A stretch of DNA of 64,000 bases from Sulfitobacter pontiacus. GTDB lineage: Bacteria > Pseudomonadota > Alphaproteobacteria > Rhodobacterales > Rhodobacteraceae. Positions 38,358-47,755 of this stretch are shown one piece after another; the first letter of the stretch is position 1; each line of letters starts with the position of its first letter. The translations under genes were made by a program, and so were the position numbers. The notes beneath the pieces were generated by a model, which was not told where the DNA came from, did not search any database, and worked only from the letters and a program-made list of their open reading frames with translations. Location of the stretch: the NCBI RefSeq assembly GCF_040790665.1, contig NZ_CP160849.1, forward strand, positions 1,637,501-1,701,500. Reading direction: 5' to 3'.

Positions 38358-40325
38358 TTATTCGGCGGCCACAGTTTCGGGATCGGCGAGTGTGACGATG
38401 TCTGCCATAATTGTATTCAATTCAAAGTCTTTTGGCGTGTAAACACGAGCGACTCCCATAGCGCGCAATCTTTTGGCGTCTTCTTCTGGAATAATACCAC
38501 CCACGATTACGGGAATGTGGTCCAATCCGGCGGCGCGCATTTGTTTCATTAAATCCTCGACCAATGGAATATGCGATCCCGAAAGAATCGAAAGCCCGAC
38601 AACGTGATGTTCTCCTTCAGCGGCGGCGGAAACAATTTCCGACGGCGTCAGGCGAATACCCTCATAGGCAATTTCCATGCCGCAATCGCGGGCGCGCACG
38701 GCGATCTGCTCGGCCCCGTTCGAATGGCCGTCGAGCCCCGGTTTCCCGACAAGAAAACTCAACCGTCGACCCAGACGGGTGCTGACGGCATCCACGGCGT
38801 CGCGCAGGTCGTCCAGCCCCTCGGTCTTGTTTGACCGGCCCGAAGCAACGCCTGTTGGCCCACGGTATTCGCCGTGCACGCTGCGCATCTGTTCGGCCCA
38901 TTCGCCGGTGGTAACCCCCGCCTTGGCGGCGGCGATCGACGGCTCCATTACATTGCGCCCTTCGGCAGCGGCGGCGCGCAGATCGGCCAGCGCCTTGTCC
39001 ACGGCGGCCTGATCACGGCTGTCGCGCCATGCGTTAAGACGGTTGATCTGGTCGGCCTCGACCGCGGGGTCCACGACCATGATGCCGCCATCACCCGTCA
39101 TCAGCGGCGAGGGTTCGCCCTGTTGCCACTTGTTCACGCCCACGACGATGGTCTCGCCGGCCTCGATCCGACCCAGACGGTCGGCGTTGCTTTCGACCAG
39201 ACGCGACTTCATATAGTCAATCGCCGAAATCGCGCCGCCCATATCGTCAAGGTTCGCCAGTTCGGCCCGTGCGCCCTCTTTCAGCGCTTCGACCTTACGG
39301 TCCACGGCGGGGTTGCCATCGAACAGGTCGTCAAACTCCAGCAGGTCTGTCTCGTAGGCCATGATCTGCTGCATCCGCATCGACCATTGCTGGTCCCACG
39401 GGCGCGGCAGGCCAAGCGCTTCGTTCCACGCGGGCAGCTGCACGGCGCGGGCGCGGGCGTTCTTTGACAGGGTCACCGCAAGCATCTCGATCAGGATGCG
39501 GTAGACGTTATTCTCGGGCTGCTGTTCGGTCAGCCCAAGGGAGTTCACCTGCACCCCATAGCGGAAGCGGCGATACTTCGGGTCTTCAACGCCATAGCGG
39601 TCGCGGCAGATTTCGTCCCAAAGGTCGCCAAAGGCACGCATCTTGCACATCTCGGTGACAAAGCGGATGCCCGCGTTCACAAAGAAAGAGATCCGCCCCA
39701 CCAGCATGGGGAAGTCCTCTTCGGGGACGCGGGGACGCAAGGCGTCCAGTACGGCGGTGGCGGTGGCAAGGGCAAAGGCCAGCTCTTGCTCGGGCGTGGC
39801 ACCGGCCTCTTGCAGGTGGTAGGAACAGACGTTCATCGGGTTCCACTTGGGCACGTTGGTATAGCAATACTCGGCCACATCCGCGATCATCTTGAGCGAC
39901 GGGGCAGGCGGGCAGATATAGGTGCCACGCGACAGGTATTCCTTGATCAGGTCGTTCTGCACGGTGCCTTGGAGCTTGGACACATCCGCGCCCTGTTCCT
40001 CGGCCACAGCAATATACAGCGCCAGCAGCCACGGCGCGGTGGCGTTGATCGTCATCGAGGTGTTCATCTGCTCAAGCGGGATATCCTTGAACAGGCTGCG
40101 CATATCGCCCAAATGCGCCACGGGTACACCCACTTTGCCGACTTCGCCGCGCGACAGGATGTGATCACTGTCATATCCGGTCTGGGTGGGCAGGTCGAAG
40201 GCGACCGACAGGCCGGTCTGCCCTTTCAAAAGGTTCGCGCGATACAGCGCATTGGATGCCTCGGCGGTGGAGTGTCCGGCATAGGTGCGGATCAGCCAGG
40301 GGCGGTCTTTTTGCGGTTGCGACAT
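38358..40325 (-). CDS. ecm: Ethylmalonyl-CoA mutase (B12-dependent)
   Basis: Converts ethylmalonyl-CoA to methylsuccinyl-CoA in the ethylmalonyl-CoA pathway. It is 655 residues: the catalytic barrel at the N-terminus (RPWLIRTYAGHSTAEASN, LSVAFDLPTQTGYDSDH) and a C-terminal B12-binding domain with LDGHSNGAEQ (DxHxxG), IVSAAAEGEHHVVGLSILSG and VIVGGIIPEED. The RTYAGHSTA opening distinguishes MeaA/Ecm from methylmalonyl-CoA mutase. The start at 40325 is the family start; the frame is open beyond it. ccr lies 1.7 kb away in divergent orientation. Confidence 0.94.
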   Translation of the reverse strand: MSQPQKDRPWLIRTYAGHSTAEASNALYRANLLKGQTGLSVAFDLPTQTGYDSDHILSRGEVGKVGVPVAHLGDMRSLFKDIPLEQMNTSMTINATAPWLLALYIAVAEEQGADVSKLQGTVQNDLIKEYLSRGTYICPPAPSLKMIADVAEYCYTNVPKWNPMNVCSYHLQEAGATPEQELAFALATATAVLDALRPRVPEEDFPMLVGRISFFVNAGIRFVTEMCKMRAFGDLWDEICRDRYGVEDPKYRRFRYGVQVNSLGLTEQQPENNVYRILIEMLAVTLSKNARARAVQLPAWNEALGLPRPWDQQWSMRMQQIMAYETDLLEFDDLFDGNPAVDRKVEALKEGARAELANLDDMGGAISAIDYMKSRLVESNADRLGRIEAGETIVVGVNKWQQGEPSPLMTGDGGIMVVDPAVEADQINRLNAWRDSRDQAAVDKALADLRAAAAEGRNVMEPSIAAAKAGVTTGEWAEQMRSVHGEYRGPTGVASGRSNKTEGLDDLRDAVDAVSTRLGRRLSFLVGKPGLDGHSNGAEQIAVRARDCGMEIAYEGIRLTPSEIVSAAAEGEHHVVGLSILSGSHIPLVEDLMKQMRAAGLDHIPVIVGGIIPEEDAKRLRAMGVARVYTPKDFELNTIMADIVTLADPETVAAE

Positions 40326-40530
40326 GGGGCGGCCTTTCGTGAATCGAATGGGTAATATTCTTGCGCTGGTCGATTGATACGTGAAATAATCAGGCTCTGT
40401 CAATTCGCTGCATCGCGGCATGGGCGAAAGCCGCTGCGTTACGGTCGCGCGTGCCTTGTCTAGGGGGGCCCTATGTGTGGTTGACTGTTTTATGTTGCCC
40501 AGACAGCGCGGGTCCTGCAAGGGTTGGGCG

Positions 40531-41877
40531 ATGACGCAAACGATTGAACTTCCCGTCTGGCTTTTCGCGGTGATCCTGCTGTTCGCGGCTGTGACCGCGC
40601 TTAGCCATTTTTTGTTGCCCTCGGTCCGGTGGTTCTTTCGCAGACGGCTGGAGAAAGCTGTCGCACAGCTGAACACGCGGCTGACCCGCCCGATTGAACC
40701 GTTCAAGCTGGCACGGCGGCACGATATGATCCAGCGGTTGATCTATGACCCGCAGATCAGTCAGGCGATTGTGGATCACGCGCGCGCCGAAGGTATCCCC
40801 GAGAACGTCGCCTCCGAACAGGCGCGCCGCTATGCCCGCGAGATTGTCCCGAGTTTTAGCGCCTTTGCTTATTTCAGCTTTGGCATCCGGCTGGCGCGGT
40901 TTCTGGCGAATGCGCTGTATGATGTGCGCACCGGATCGCGCAACGACGCGGTGATCGAAGGTATCCCGTCAGACGCCACGGTCATCTTTGTGATGAACCA
41001 CCGCAGCAACATGGACTACGTGCTGGTGACCTACCTCGCGGGGGAGGCGTCGGCGCTCAGCTATGCTGTGGGGGAATGGGCGCGTGTCTGGCCGCTCAGC
41101 CGGTTGATCCGGTCGATGGGGGCGTATTTCATCCGGCGCAAGTCGCGCGGCGCGCTGTATCGCAAGGTCTTGGCCCGCTATGTGCAGATGGCAACCGAAG
41201 GCGGGGTGACCCAGGCGATCTTCCCCGAGGGCGGGCTGAGCCTGAACGGCAAGTTGATGCCGCCCAAGATGGGGCTGCTTGGCTATGTGCTTGAGGCAGA
41301 GTTGAAAGACCGCGATGTCGTCTTTGTGCCGGTGGCGATCAACTATGACCGCGTGCTGGAAGACCGCGTGTTAATTGCTGCGGACGAGGCAGGCACCCGT
41401 CGGTTCGATGCGCAAATCTCGGTCATTTTGAAATTCATTGTTCGCAAGATCTGGCTGCGTCTGCGCGGCAAATTCCTGCGCTTTGGCGAGGCGGTGGTCG
41501 TGTTCGGCACGCCGGTACATTTGCGCGACTATGGCGACGCGCCGAATGTAGACGGGCTGGCGCAGGATCTGATGGGGCGGATCGAACACGAGATGCCGCT
41601 ATTGTTCGTGCCCTTGCTGGCGCGGGTGCTGCTGCTGGCGGAAAAGCCGCTGGATGGCGTCGCGCTGGAACAGGAAATGCAAGGCATGGCAGCGCGGGTC
41701 TCTGACGCGGCTGTGGTCGGGACGCAGGACTTCGCCGCCAATGTCGCCAGAGCACGTGATCATCTGGTGCAGCGCGGGATGATCACGGCGTCGGATCGTG
41801 GCTATGCTCCTGCCGACGGGCAACGCCCCGCCTTGCGCTTCTACGCCAACTCTATCGCCCATTTCTTTGACAGATAG
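40531..41877 (+). CDS. PlsB-like glycerol-3-phosphate acyltransferase family protein
   Basis: A 448-residue protein with an N-terminal hydrophobic anchor (VWLFAVILLFAAVTALSHFLL) and an acyltransferase core: HX4D in NHRSNMD (His157, Asp162), FPEGG, and VPVAINYDRVLEDR, all typical of PlsB-type enzymes. It probably acylates glycerol 3-phosphate or a related acceptor at the membrane. It is shorter than E. coli PlsB (about 800 residues). It lies between ecm and ccr. Confidence 0.82.
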   Translation: MTQTIELPVWLFAVILLFAAVTALSHFLLPSVRWFFRRRLEKAVAQLNTRLTRPIEPFKLARRHDMIQRLIYDPQISQAIVDHARAEGIPENVASEQARRYAREIVPSFSAFAYFSFGIRLARFLANALYDVRTGSRNDAVIEGIPSDATVIFVMNHRSNMDYVLVTYLAGEASALSYAVGEWARVWPLSRLIRSMGAYFIRRKSRGALYRKVLARYVQMATEGGVTQAIFPEGGLSLNGKLMPPKMGLLGYVLEAELKDRDVVFVPVAINYDRVLEDRVLIAADEAGTRRFDAQISVILKFIVRKIWLRLRGKFLRFGEAVVVFGTPVHLRDYGDAPNVDGLAQDLMGRIEHEMPLLFVPLLARVLLLAEKPLDGVALEQEMQGMAARVSDAAVVGTQDFAANVARARDHLVQRGMITASDRGYAPADGQRPALRFYANSIAHFFDR

Positions 41878-42041
41878 GTCACACAAGCGAAACTACTGCC
41901 GAAATTGCTGCGGCTGCAAAGTCATAAAATTACAATTAGAGACCAAATGGTGTTGCATTGTTGCGTGAAGGATCATATTCCACCAGTAGACGCCGCGATT
42001 CTGCACTGCGGCACAAACCTATTCTGACTGTGGAGACCGAC

Positions 42042-43321
42042 ATGGCCTTGGACACGAATATCGCGCAATACGACGCACCGGAAAAAGACCTTTACGAGAT
42101 CGGGGAAATCCCGCCTATGGGCTACGTTCCAAAGCAGATGTACGCATGGACCATCCGCAAGGAACGCCACGGAAACCCAATACCGCGATGCTCGAAGAGG
42201 TCGTGGACGTGCCGACGCTCGACAGTCACGAGGTGCTTGTCCTCGTGATGGCTGCGGGTGTGAACTATAACGGTGTCTGGGCTGCCTTGGGCAAACCCAT
42301 CAGCCCCTTCGACGGCCACAAGCAGCCCTTCCACATTGCGGGCTCTGACGCGTCGGGCATCGTCTGGGCGGTTGGCGACAAGGTAAAACGCTGGAAGGTC
42401 GGCGACGAAGTCGTGATCCACTGCAACCAGGATGACGGCGACGACGAAGAGTGCAACGGCGGCGATCCGATGTATTCTCCCAGCCAGCGTATCTGGGGCT
42501 ACGAGACCCCCGACGGATCCTTTGCCCAGTTTACCAATGTGCAGGCGCAGCAGCTGATGCCTCGCCCCAAGCACCTGACATGGGAAGAGGCCGCTTGCTA
42601 CACGCTGACGCTGGCCACTGCCTACCGGATGCTGTTCGGCCACGAGCCTCATGACCTGAAACCGGGCCAGAACGTGCTGGTCTGGGGCGCCTCGGGCGGT
42701 CTGGGGTCCTACGCGATCCAGCTGATCAACACTGCTGGCGCGAATGCGATTGGTGTGATCTCGGATGAATCCAAGCGGGACTTTGTCATGGATCTGGGCG
42801 CCAAGGGCGTTCTGAACCGCAAGGACTTCAACTGCTGGGGCCAGATGCCCACCGTGAACACGCCCGAATATGCGGCTTGGTTCAAAGAGGCGCGCAAGTT
42901 CGGTGCCGCGATCTGGGAGATCACAGGCAAGGGCGTGAACGTCGACATGGTGTTTGAACATCCCGGCGAGGCGACGTTCCCAGTGTCCACCTTCGTCTGC
43001 AAAAAGGGCGGCATGGTCGTGATCTGCGCGGGGACTTCGGGTTTCAACCTGACTTTCGACGTGCGCTATATGTGGATGCACCAGAAGCGTTTGCAGGGCA
43101 GCCACTTTGCCCACCTCAAGCAGGCGTCGGCCGCCAACAAACTTATGGTAGAGCGCCGTCTTGATCCGTGCATGTCCGAAGTGTTCACCTGGGCCGATCT
43201 GCCCGACGCGCACATGAAGATGATGGCGAACGAGCATAAGCCGGGCAACATGTCGGTACTGGTGCAATCGCCCAAGACCGGCCTGCGCACGCTCGAAGAC
43301 GCGCTGGACGCGAAAAAATAA
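42042..43321 (+). pseudogene. ccr: Crotonyl-CoA carboxylase/reductase, split by a one-base frameshift
   Basis: Key carboxylating enzyme of the ethylmalonyl-CoA pathway (crotonyl-CoA + CO2 + NADPH to ethylmalonyl-CoA). The N-terminus (MALDTNIAQYDAPEKDLYEIGE … YAWTIRKERHGNP) is read in one frame from 42042, with GGAG upstream. From about 42180 the family sequence continues in another frame (NTAMLEEVVDVPTLDSHEVLV … VWGASGGLGSYAIQ … DALDAKK) to 43321. Restoring one A in the CCCAATACC stretch at 42176-42184 gives an uninterrupted protein of about 426 residues, the normal size. It may be a sequencing error or a true mutation. The rest is intact. Confidence 0.9.
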
Positions 43322-43365
43322 GTCGGTGACCCCCGTTCAGGGGGCGCTGACGACCGGCTGACCAG

Positions 43366-43399
43366 ACACCCGCGCACCAATCCATCGGTGCGCGGGTGT
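43366..43399 (+). terminator. Hairpin terminator after ccr
   Basis: A perfect 13-bp stem (43366-43378 with 43387-43399) around an 8-base loop, 44 bp after the ccr stop. Only a short, interrupted T-rich stretch follows, so termination is probable but not certain. Confidence 0.7.
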
Positions 43400-43499
43400 T
43401 GTCGTATTTGGCATCACGCGGCGGTTTGGCACGGGCTGATTGCGCGAATAGCGGCGATGCCATCTGGCCCCCGGTGCCGCGCTGAATTAGGGTCGCGCC

Positions 43500-45035
43500 A
43501 TGACAGTACCTGCCCTTACCTATTCCGCCGATCAGGCGGCTGCCTTTGACAGCGTGACCGAGATGTTGCGCCATGCGGGCATCGATCTGGATGACAATCT
43601 GCTGATGCCCCCTGCGGGCGGGGCGGACCAAGTGCTGGCGGTGACCGGCAAGGCGGGGTCGGGCAAAACACTGCTGCTGGCAGAACTGTACAAGGCGCTG
43701 GAAAATGCCGGCGTCGACATCGTTTCGGGCGATTACGAGCGCAAGAAGAAAGACAAGCGCACGCTCGCCATTCTGGCCCCCACCAACAAGGCGGCATCCG
43801 TCCTGCGGCTGCGCGGTGTGCCCGCGACGACGATCCACCGCATTCTCTATACGCCGGTCTATGACCCCGAATACGAACGCATCGCGGAATGGCTGGCGGG
43901 CAGCGGTGAACGCCCGGTGATCGAGGGGATGAACGAAGTCTCGCTGGACCGCGCCTTCGCGTTCTACGAGAACAATAAATCCATTCCCGGTGCCTTGGCC
44001 GCTGCGGGTCTGCGCGGTAGCGATTTCATCACCGGATGGAAGCGTCGCGAAGAACCGCTGGATATCGGGTTTGTTGATGAAAGTTCGATGCTGGACGACA
44101 AACAGTTCGAGGATCTGAAAGAGATCTTCCCGACGTTGCTGCTGTTTGGCGATCCGGCGCAGTTGGCACCGGTGGGGCAGTCGGGCACGATGGTGTTTGA
44201 AAAGCTGCCCAAGGAACGGGTGCTGAACCTTAGCCGAATTCACCGGCAGCAGGCCGACAACCCGATCCTTGATCTGGCCCATGCGCTTGCCGACCCTGAC
44301 CTGAGTTTTGAACAGTTCGAGCGTATGGTCGAAGACGCGTCAAAGAAGGACGACCGTGTCGTCTGGGGCCAGCGGGTAGAAGTGGACTTGATGGCGCGGT
44401 CGCCTGTGCTGGTCTGGCGCAATGCCACGCGCATCCGACTGATCAACGCGTTCCGGTCGGTCTATGGCGCGCCCGAAGACGCGCTGCTGGAGGGTGAGCC
44501 GCTGATCTGCGACGGGATCGAGCTGCCGTTGAAACATCGCAAGAAACGGCTCGACCTTGAAGCGCGGGGCCTGATCAAGGGCGCGCAGGTCGTTTATCTG
44601 GGGGCCGGGCGCAAGCCGGGCTTTAGCCGCCTGCATGTGATGGGCGCGGAAGACCCGCAAATCTCTGCCGCGTCGATCGTGAAGATCGAAAAACCGGACG
44701 AGGAAGAACCCTTTATCCCCTTTGCCGCGCGCATGGGAGCGACGTTTTTGCATGGGGCGGCGGTGACGATCCATAAGGCGCAGGGTAGCCAGTGGGACAC
44801 GGTGCAGGTCTTTGCGCCCGACCTTTATGCAGCGGCGCGGATGGGCCGGTCAGAGGCGGGGCAACCGCTGTGGAAGCGGCTGGCCTATGTGGCGATCACC
44901 CGCGCGCAAGAGCGGTTGATCTGGGTCGTGCGCAACCGCCTGTCAAAACCGTCCGGAATGCTGCGGGTGGACGATCTGCGCGCGGCCCCTGCCGCCCCGC
45001 TGAGCCTTGAGACCCAGACGGATGATCCCGCCTAG
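43500..45035 (+). CDS. RecD-like superfamily 1 DNA helicase
   Basis: A 511-residue ATPase with helicase motifs in order: Walker A VTGKAGSGKTLLL (49-60), motif Ia LAPTNKAASVLR and TIHRILY, Walker B GFVDESSM, motif III GDPAQLAPVGQ, motif IV-like LSRIHRQ, and C-terminal TIHKAQGSQWDTV and YVAITRAQERLIWV. This set fits RecD/UvrD-type 5'-3' helicases. It lacks the extra domains of RecD2 and is not beside recBC. It is a single-gene unit; the substrate is unknown. Confidence 0.85.
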   Translation: MTVPALTYSADQAAAFDSVTEMLRHAGIDLDDNLLMPPAGGADQVLAVTGKAGSGKTLLLAELYKALENAGVDIVSGDYERKKKDKRTLAILAPTNKAASVLRLRGVPATTIHRILYTPVYDPEYERIAEWLAGSGERPVIEGMNEVSLDRAFAFYENNKSIPGALAAAGLRGSDFITGWKRREEPLDIGFVDESSMLDDKQFEDLKEIFPTLLLFGDPAQLAPVGQSGTMVFEKLPKERVLNLSRIHRQQADNPILDLAHALADPDLSFEQFERMVEDASKKDDRVVWGQRVEVDLMARSPVLVWRNATRIRLINAFRSVYGAPEDALLEGEPLICDGIELPLKHRKKRLDLEARGLIKGAQVVYLGAGRKPGFSRLHVMGAEDPQISAASIVKIEKPDEEEPFIPFAARMGATFLHGAAVTIHKAQGSQWDTVQVFAPDLYAAARMGRSEAGQPLWKRLAYVAITRAQERLIWVVRNRLSKPSGMLRVDDLRAAPAAPLSLETQTDDPA

Positions 45036-45802
45036 CGGCGCAGCGCCGCAAAAAGGCTAGAGGCCCCCCAGCCCGCCGCGATGGCAATCGCCAGCGACAG
45101 CAGCCCGTAGACCAGCGCATTTTCCCGCGACAGGTTGAACAGCCAGCGTTCCAGCCCGACCTTGCGCACGTCGATCAACGTCCCGTATTGCGCCACGACG
45201 GACCCGTTGCGGGTCAGGAAAATGCGGGTGTTGTAATCGCCCTCGATCAAGGACGCGGGCAGCTGCACCGTCGCGCGGAACAGGGTCTGTTCGTCCACGG
45301 TCACGCCTTCCTCGTCCAGTTGATACTGGTTCGCCTTGCTGCGGATGCGCACCAGCGCGTCCGAGAATGCGGCGGAATCCTCGATATTCATCGGCGCACC
45401 GACCGACCGGATCGCCCGCGGGACAGAGACTTTATAGCGCAGGTCCTCGGTGCGGTTCAGCACGTCCTGCAAGGGGCCACTGGTGGCGACGGCATAGAAG
45501 CTGGGGGCGCGGTCGACCTCGACGGCGGCGGTGTTCACCCAGATGCCAAAGGTCTTTTCCTTGCGCCGCACCGTGACCGGGGCCGACGGGCCGGACACGG
45601 TCACCACGACCTCAAGCTCGGGGCCTTCGGGGATCGGTATCTCGCGTTTGACGGCCCCGAAGATGATGATCTCGGACCCGTTGAAATTGGTAGAGATAGA
45701 GACTTCGCTTTGGTTCAGGCCCAGCACAATCGCCTCGTCCGCGGTGGCGGAGAATGACAGGCAGGCCAGCGCTGCCAGCAAAAGGGCACGCAGACGGATC
45801 AT
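45032..45802 (-). CDS. TIGR02186 family exported/membrane protein
   Basis: A 256-residue protein of the alphaproteobacterial TIGR02186 family. It has a signal peptide (MIRLRALLLAALACLSFSATA), a beta-rich extracytoplasmic region (VLGLNQSEVSISTNFNGSEI … VVVTVSGP) and a C-terminal hydrophobic segment (NALVYGLLSLAIAIAAGWGAS). The start overlaps the TSUP exporter stop as ATGA, so the two are translated together and probably work together. It is convergent with the helicase, overlapping by 4 bp. Confidence 0.82.
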   Translation of the reverse strand: MIRLRALLLAALACLSFSATADEAIVLGLNQSEVSISTNFNGSEIIIFGAVKREIPIPEGPELEVVVTVSGPSAPVTVRRKEKTFGIWVNTAAVEVDRAPSFYAVATSGPLQDVLNRTEDLRYKVSVPRAIRSVGAPMNIEDSAAFSDALVRIRSKANQYQLDEEGVTVDEQTLFRATVQLPASLIEGDYNTRIFLTRNGSVVAQYGTLIDVRKVGLERWLFNLSRENALVYGLLSLAIAIAAGWGASSLFAALRR

Positions 45803-46707
45803 GATGTGAACCCGACGGAATAAAGCTCTGCCGGTTGCAGCAACAGTTCCAGTGCAAGCTTGCCGCAGACGACCAGCACCAGCAGTGCAAGCAGGATACG
45901 CAGCTGTTCCGCCTTGAGCTTGGTGCCAAGGTTGGTCCCGAACTGCGCGCCGATCACCCCGCCGATCAGCAGTAGCACGGCCAGTACGATGTCGACGGTA
46001 TAGTTGGTGGTGGCGTGCAGCATCGTGGTAAACGCGGCGACAAAGATGATCTGGAACAACGAGGTCCCCACAACCACCTTGGTCGGCATCCCCAGCAGAT
46101 AGATCATCGCCGGCACCATGATAAAGCCGCCGCCCACGCCCATGATCGCGGCCAAAAGCCCGACAAAAGCCCCGACCAGCAGCGGTGGGATGACCGAGAT
46201 ATAAAGCCCCGTGACCCGAAAGCGCATCTTGAACGGCAGCTTCTGGATCCACGTGTGTTTCTTGCGCGGGGGGCGTTTGCCGCTGCGGGTCTTGTACATC
46301 GCGTTCAGCGATTCAATCAGCATCAGCCCACCGATGATGCCAAGGAAAACGACATAGCACAGGTTGACCAGCAGATCGACCTGACCCAGCGATTTGAGGT
46401 AGTTGAAGATGGTGACGCCCGCCGCGGCCCCGACCAGCCCGCCCGCCAGCAGCACGCTGCCCATGCGCAGATCCACCGTCTTGCGTTTCAGATGCACCAG
46501 CAGCGCCGAGAAGGAGGAGGCAACGATCTGGTTCGCGCCGGTCGCCACAGCGACCGCAGGGGGAATGCCGATAAAGAACAGCAGCGGCGTGATCAGAAAA
46601 CCGCCCCCGACGCCGAACATGCCGGATAGAACGCCCACGATACCGCCCAACCCCAAAAGGAGGAACGCGTTGACCGACAGCTCGGCAATGGGCAGGTAAA
46701 TTTGCAT
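45799..46707 (-). CDS. TSUP (TauE/SafE) family anion exporter/permease
   Basis: A 302-residue polytopic membrane protein. It has the duplicated TSUP motif: GIVGVLSGMFGVGGGFLITP near residue 25 and FVGLLAAIMGVGGGFIMVPA in the second half, separated by a basic loop (RSGKRPPRKKHTWIQK). The family moves sulfite, sulfoacetate or other sulfonates. The substrate cannot be told here. It is coupled to TIGR02186 by a 4-bp overlap. ATG 46707 is chosen over the longer open frame. Confidence 0.88.
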   Translation of the reverse strand: MQIYLPIAELSVNAFLLLGLGGIVGVLSGMFGVGGGFLITPLLFFIGIPPAVAVATGANQIVASSFSALLVHLKRKTVDLRMGSVLLAGGLVGAAAGVTIFNYLKSLGQVDLLVNLCYVVFLGIIGGLMLIESLNAMYKTRSGKRPPRKKHTWIQKLPFKMRFRVTGLYISVIPPLLVGAFVGLLAAIMGVGGGFIMVPAMIYLLGMPTKVVVGTSLFQIIFVAAFTTMLHATTNYTVDIVLAVLLLIGGVIGAQFGTNLGTKLKAEQLRILLALLVLVVCGKLALELLLQPAELYSVGFTS

Positions 46708-46786
46708 AGAAGCAGTTAGACCGATCCAAAGGTTGAAATCAATCGTGGATGCTGCGCCGCCGCAATCTGCGACGGCGCGGGGAGCG

Positions 46787-47755
46787 TTAACGCTCTTTGA
46801 CGTAGGGCTCGCCGCCGGCACGGGGCGGGATCGCCTTGCCGACAAAGCCTGCGAGGATGATCACGGTCATCACATAGGGCAGGGCGGCCAGCAACTGGCC
46901 CTGAACCTTGAAGTTCACCAATGCCTCGATCACGTCGGGGCGGGTTTCCAGCGCGCCGAACAGGCCGAACAGCAGCGTGGCCCACAGCGCGTACCACGGG
47001 CGCCACTTGGCAAAGATCAGTGCCGCCAGAGCGATATAGCCACGGCCTGCGGACATATCCTTGATGAAGCCGGCCTGCAGCGCCGTGCTGAGGTAGGCAC
47101 CGGCAATACCGCAAAGTACGCCACAGATCAGCACCGCGGCATAGCGCAGCCCGATGACGGAAACCCCAGCGGTATCCACCGCAGCGGGGTTTTCGCCCAC
47201 AGCGCGCAGACGCAGGCCAAAGCGTGTCCGATACAGCAGCCACCATGTCGCAGGGACCGCGAGGAAGGCGAGGTAGACAAGGATCGAATGGCCCGAGATC
47301 AGCTCGGCATAGAGCGGGCCGATGATCGGGGTCTGGGCGATGTCATCGGCAAAGGGCAGGGTGATCGGATTGAACCGCGCCCCGCCGATCAGCGACGGCG
47401 TGCGCCCGCCTTGCTGGAACCAGTCCTGCGCGATCAGCACCGTCAGACCGGCGGCAAGAAAGTTGATCGCGACGCCGGAAATCAGCTGGTTGCCGCGGAA
47501 GGTGATGGAGGCAAGCCCGTGTAGCAGGCTCAGCGCCATCGACGCGGCGATGCCGGCCAGCAGCCCCAGCCAGACGTTCCCCGTCAGCGACGCCACGGCC
47601 GCCGAAAAGAACGCCGCCGCCAGCATCTTGCCATCAAGGCCGATGTCGAAAATACCGGCGCGTTCGGAAAACAGACCGGCAAGGCAGGCCAGCAGCAGCG
47701 GTGTGGCAAGGCGCACGGTGCTGTCGAACAGTTGGATAAGCGTGATATAATCCAT
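46787..47755 (-). CDS. Nucleoside-type ABC transporter permease (second)
   Basis: A 322-residue inner-membrane permease with about nine hydrophobic segments. It contains the BPD_transp_2 features ERAGIFDIGLDGKML and RAVGENPAAVDTAGVSV, as in COG1079 permeases of BmpA-linked importers. Its start overlaps the stop of the other permease by one base (TAATG). It is the last gene of a four-gene import operon. Confidence 0.92.
   Translation of the reverse strand: MDYITLIQLFDSTVRLATPLLLACLAGLFSERAGIFDIGLDGKMLAAAFFSAAVASLTGNVWLGLLAGIAASMALSLLHGLASITFRGNQLISGVAINFLAAGLTVLIAQDWFQQGGRTPSLIGGARFNPITLPFADDIAQTPIIGPLYAELISGHSILVYLAFLAVPATWWLLYRTRFGLRLRAVGENPAAVDTAGVSVIGLRYAAVLICGVLCGIAGAYLSTALQAGFIKDMSAGRGYIALAALIFAKWRPWYALWATLLFGLFGALETRPDVIEALVNFKVQGQLLAALPYVMTVIILAGFVGKAIPPRAGGEPYVKER

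Noticed and set aside
40160-40169. TGTGATCACT inside ecm, and GTGATCAC at 48458-48465 inside an ABC permease
   Set aside because: Isolated and within coding sequence; not paired and not near a start codon.
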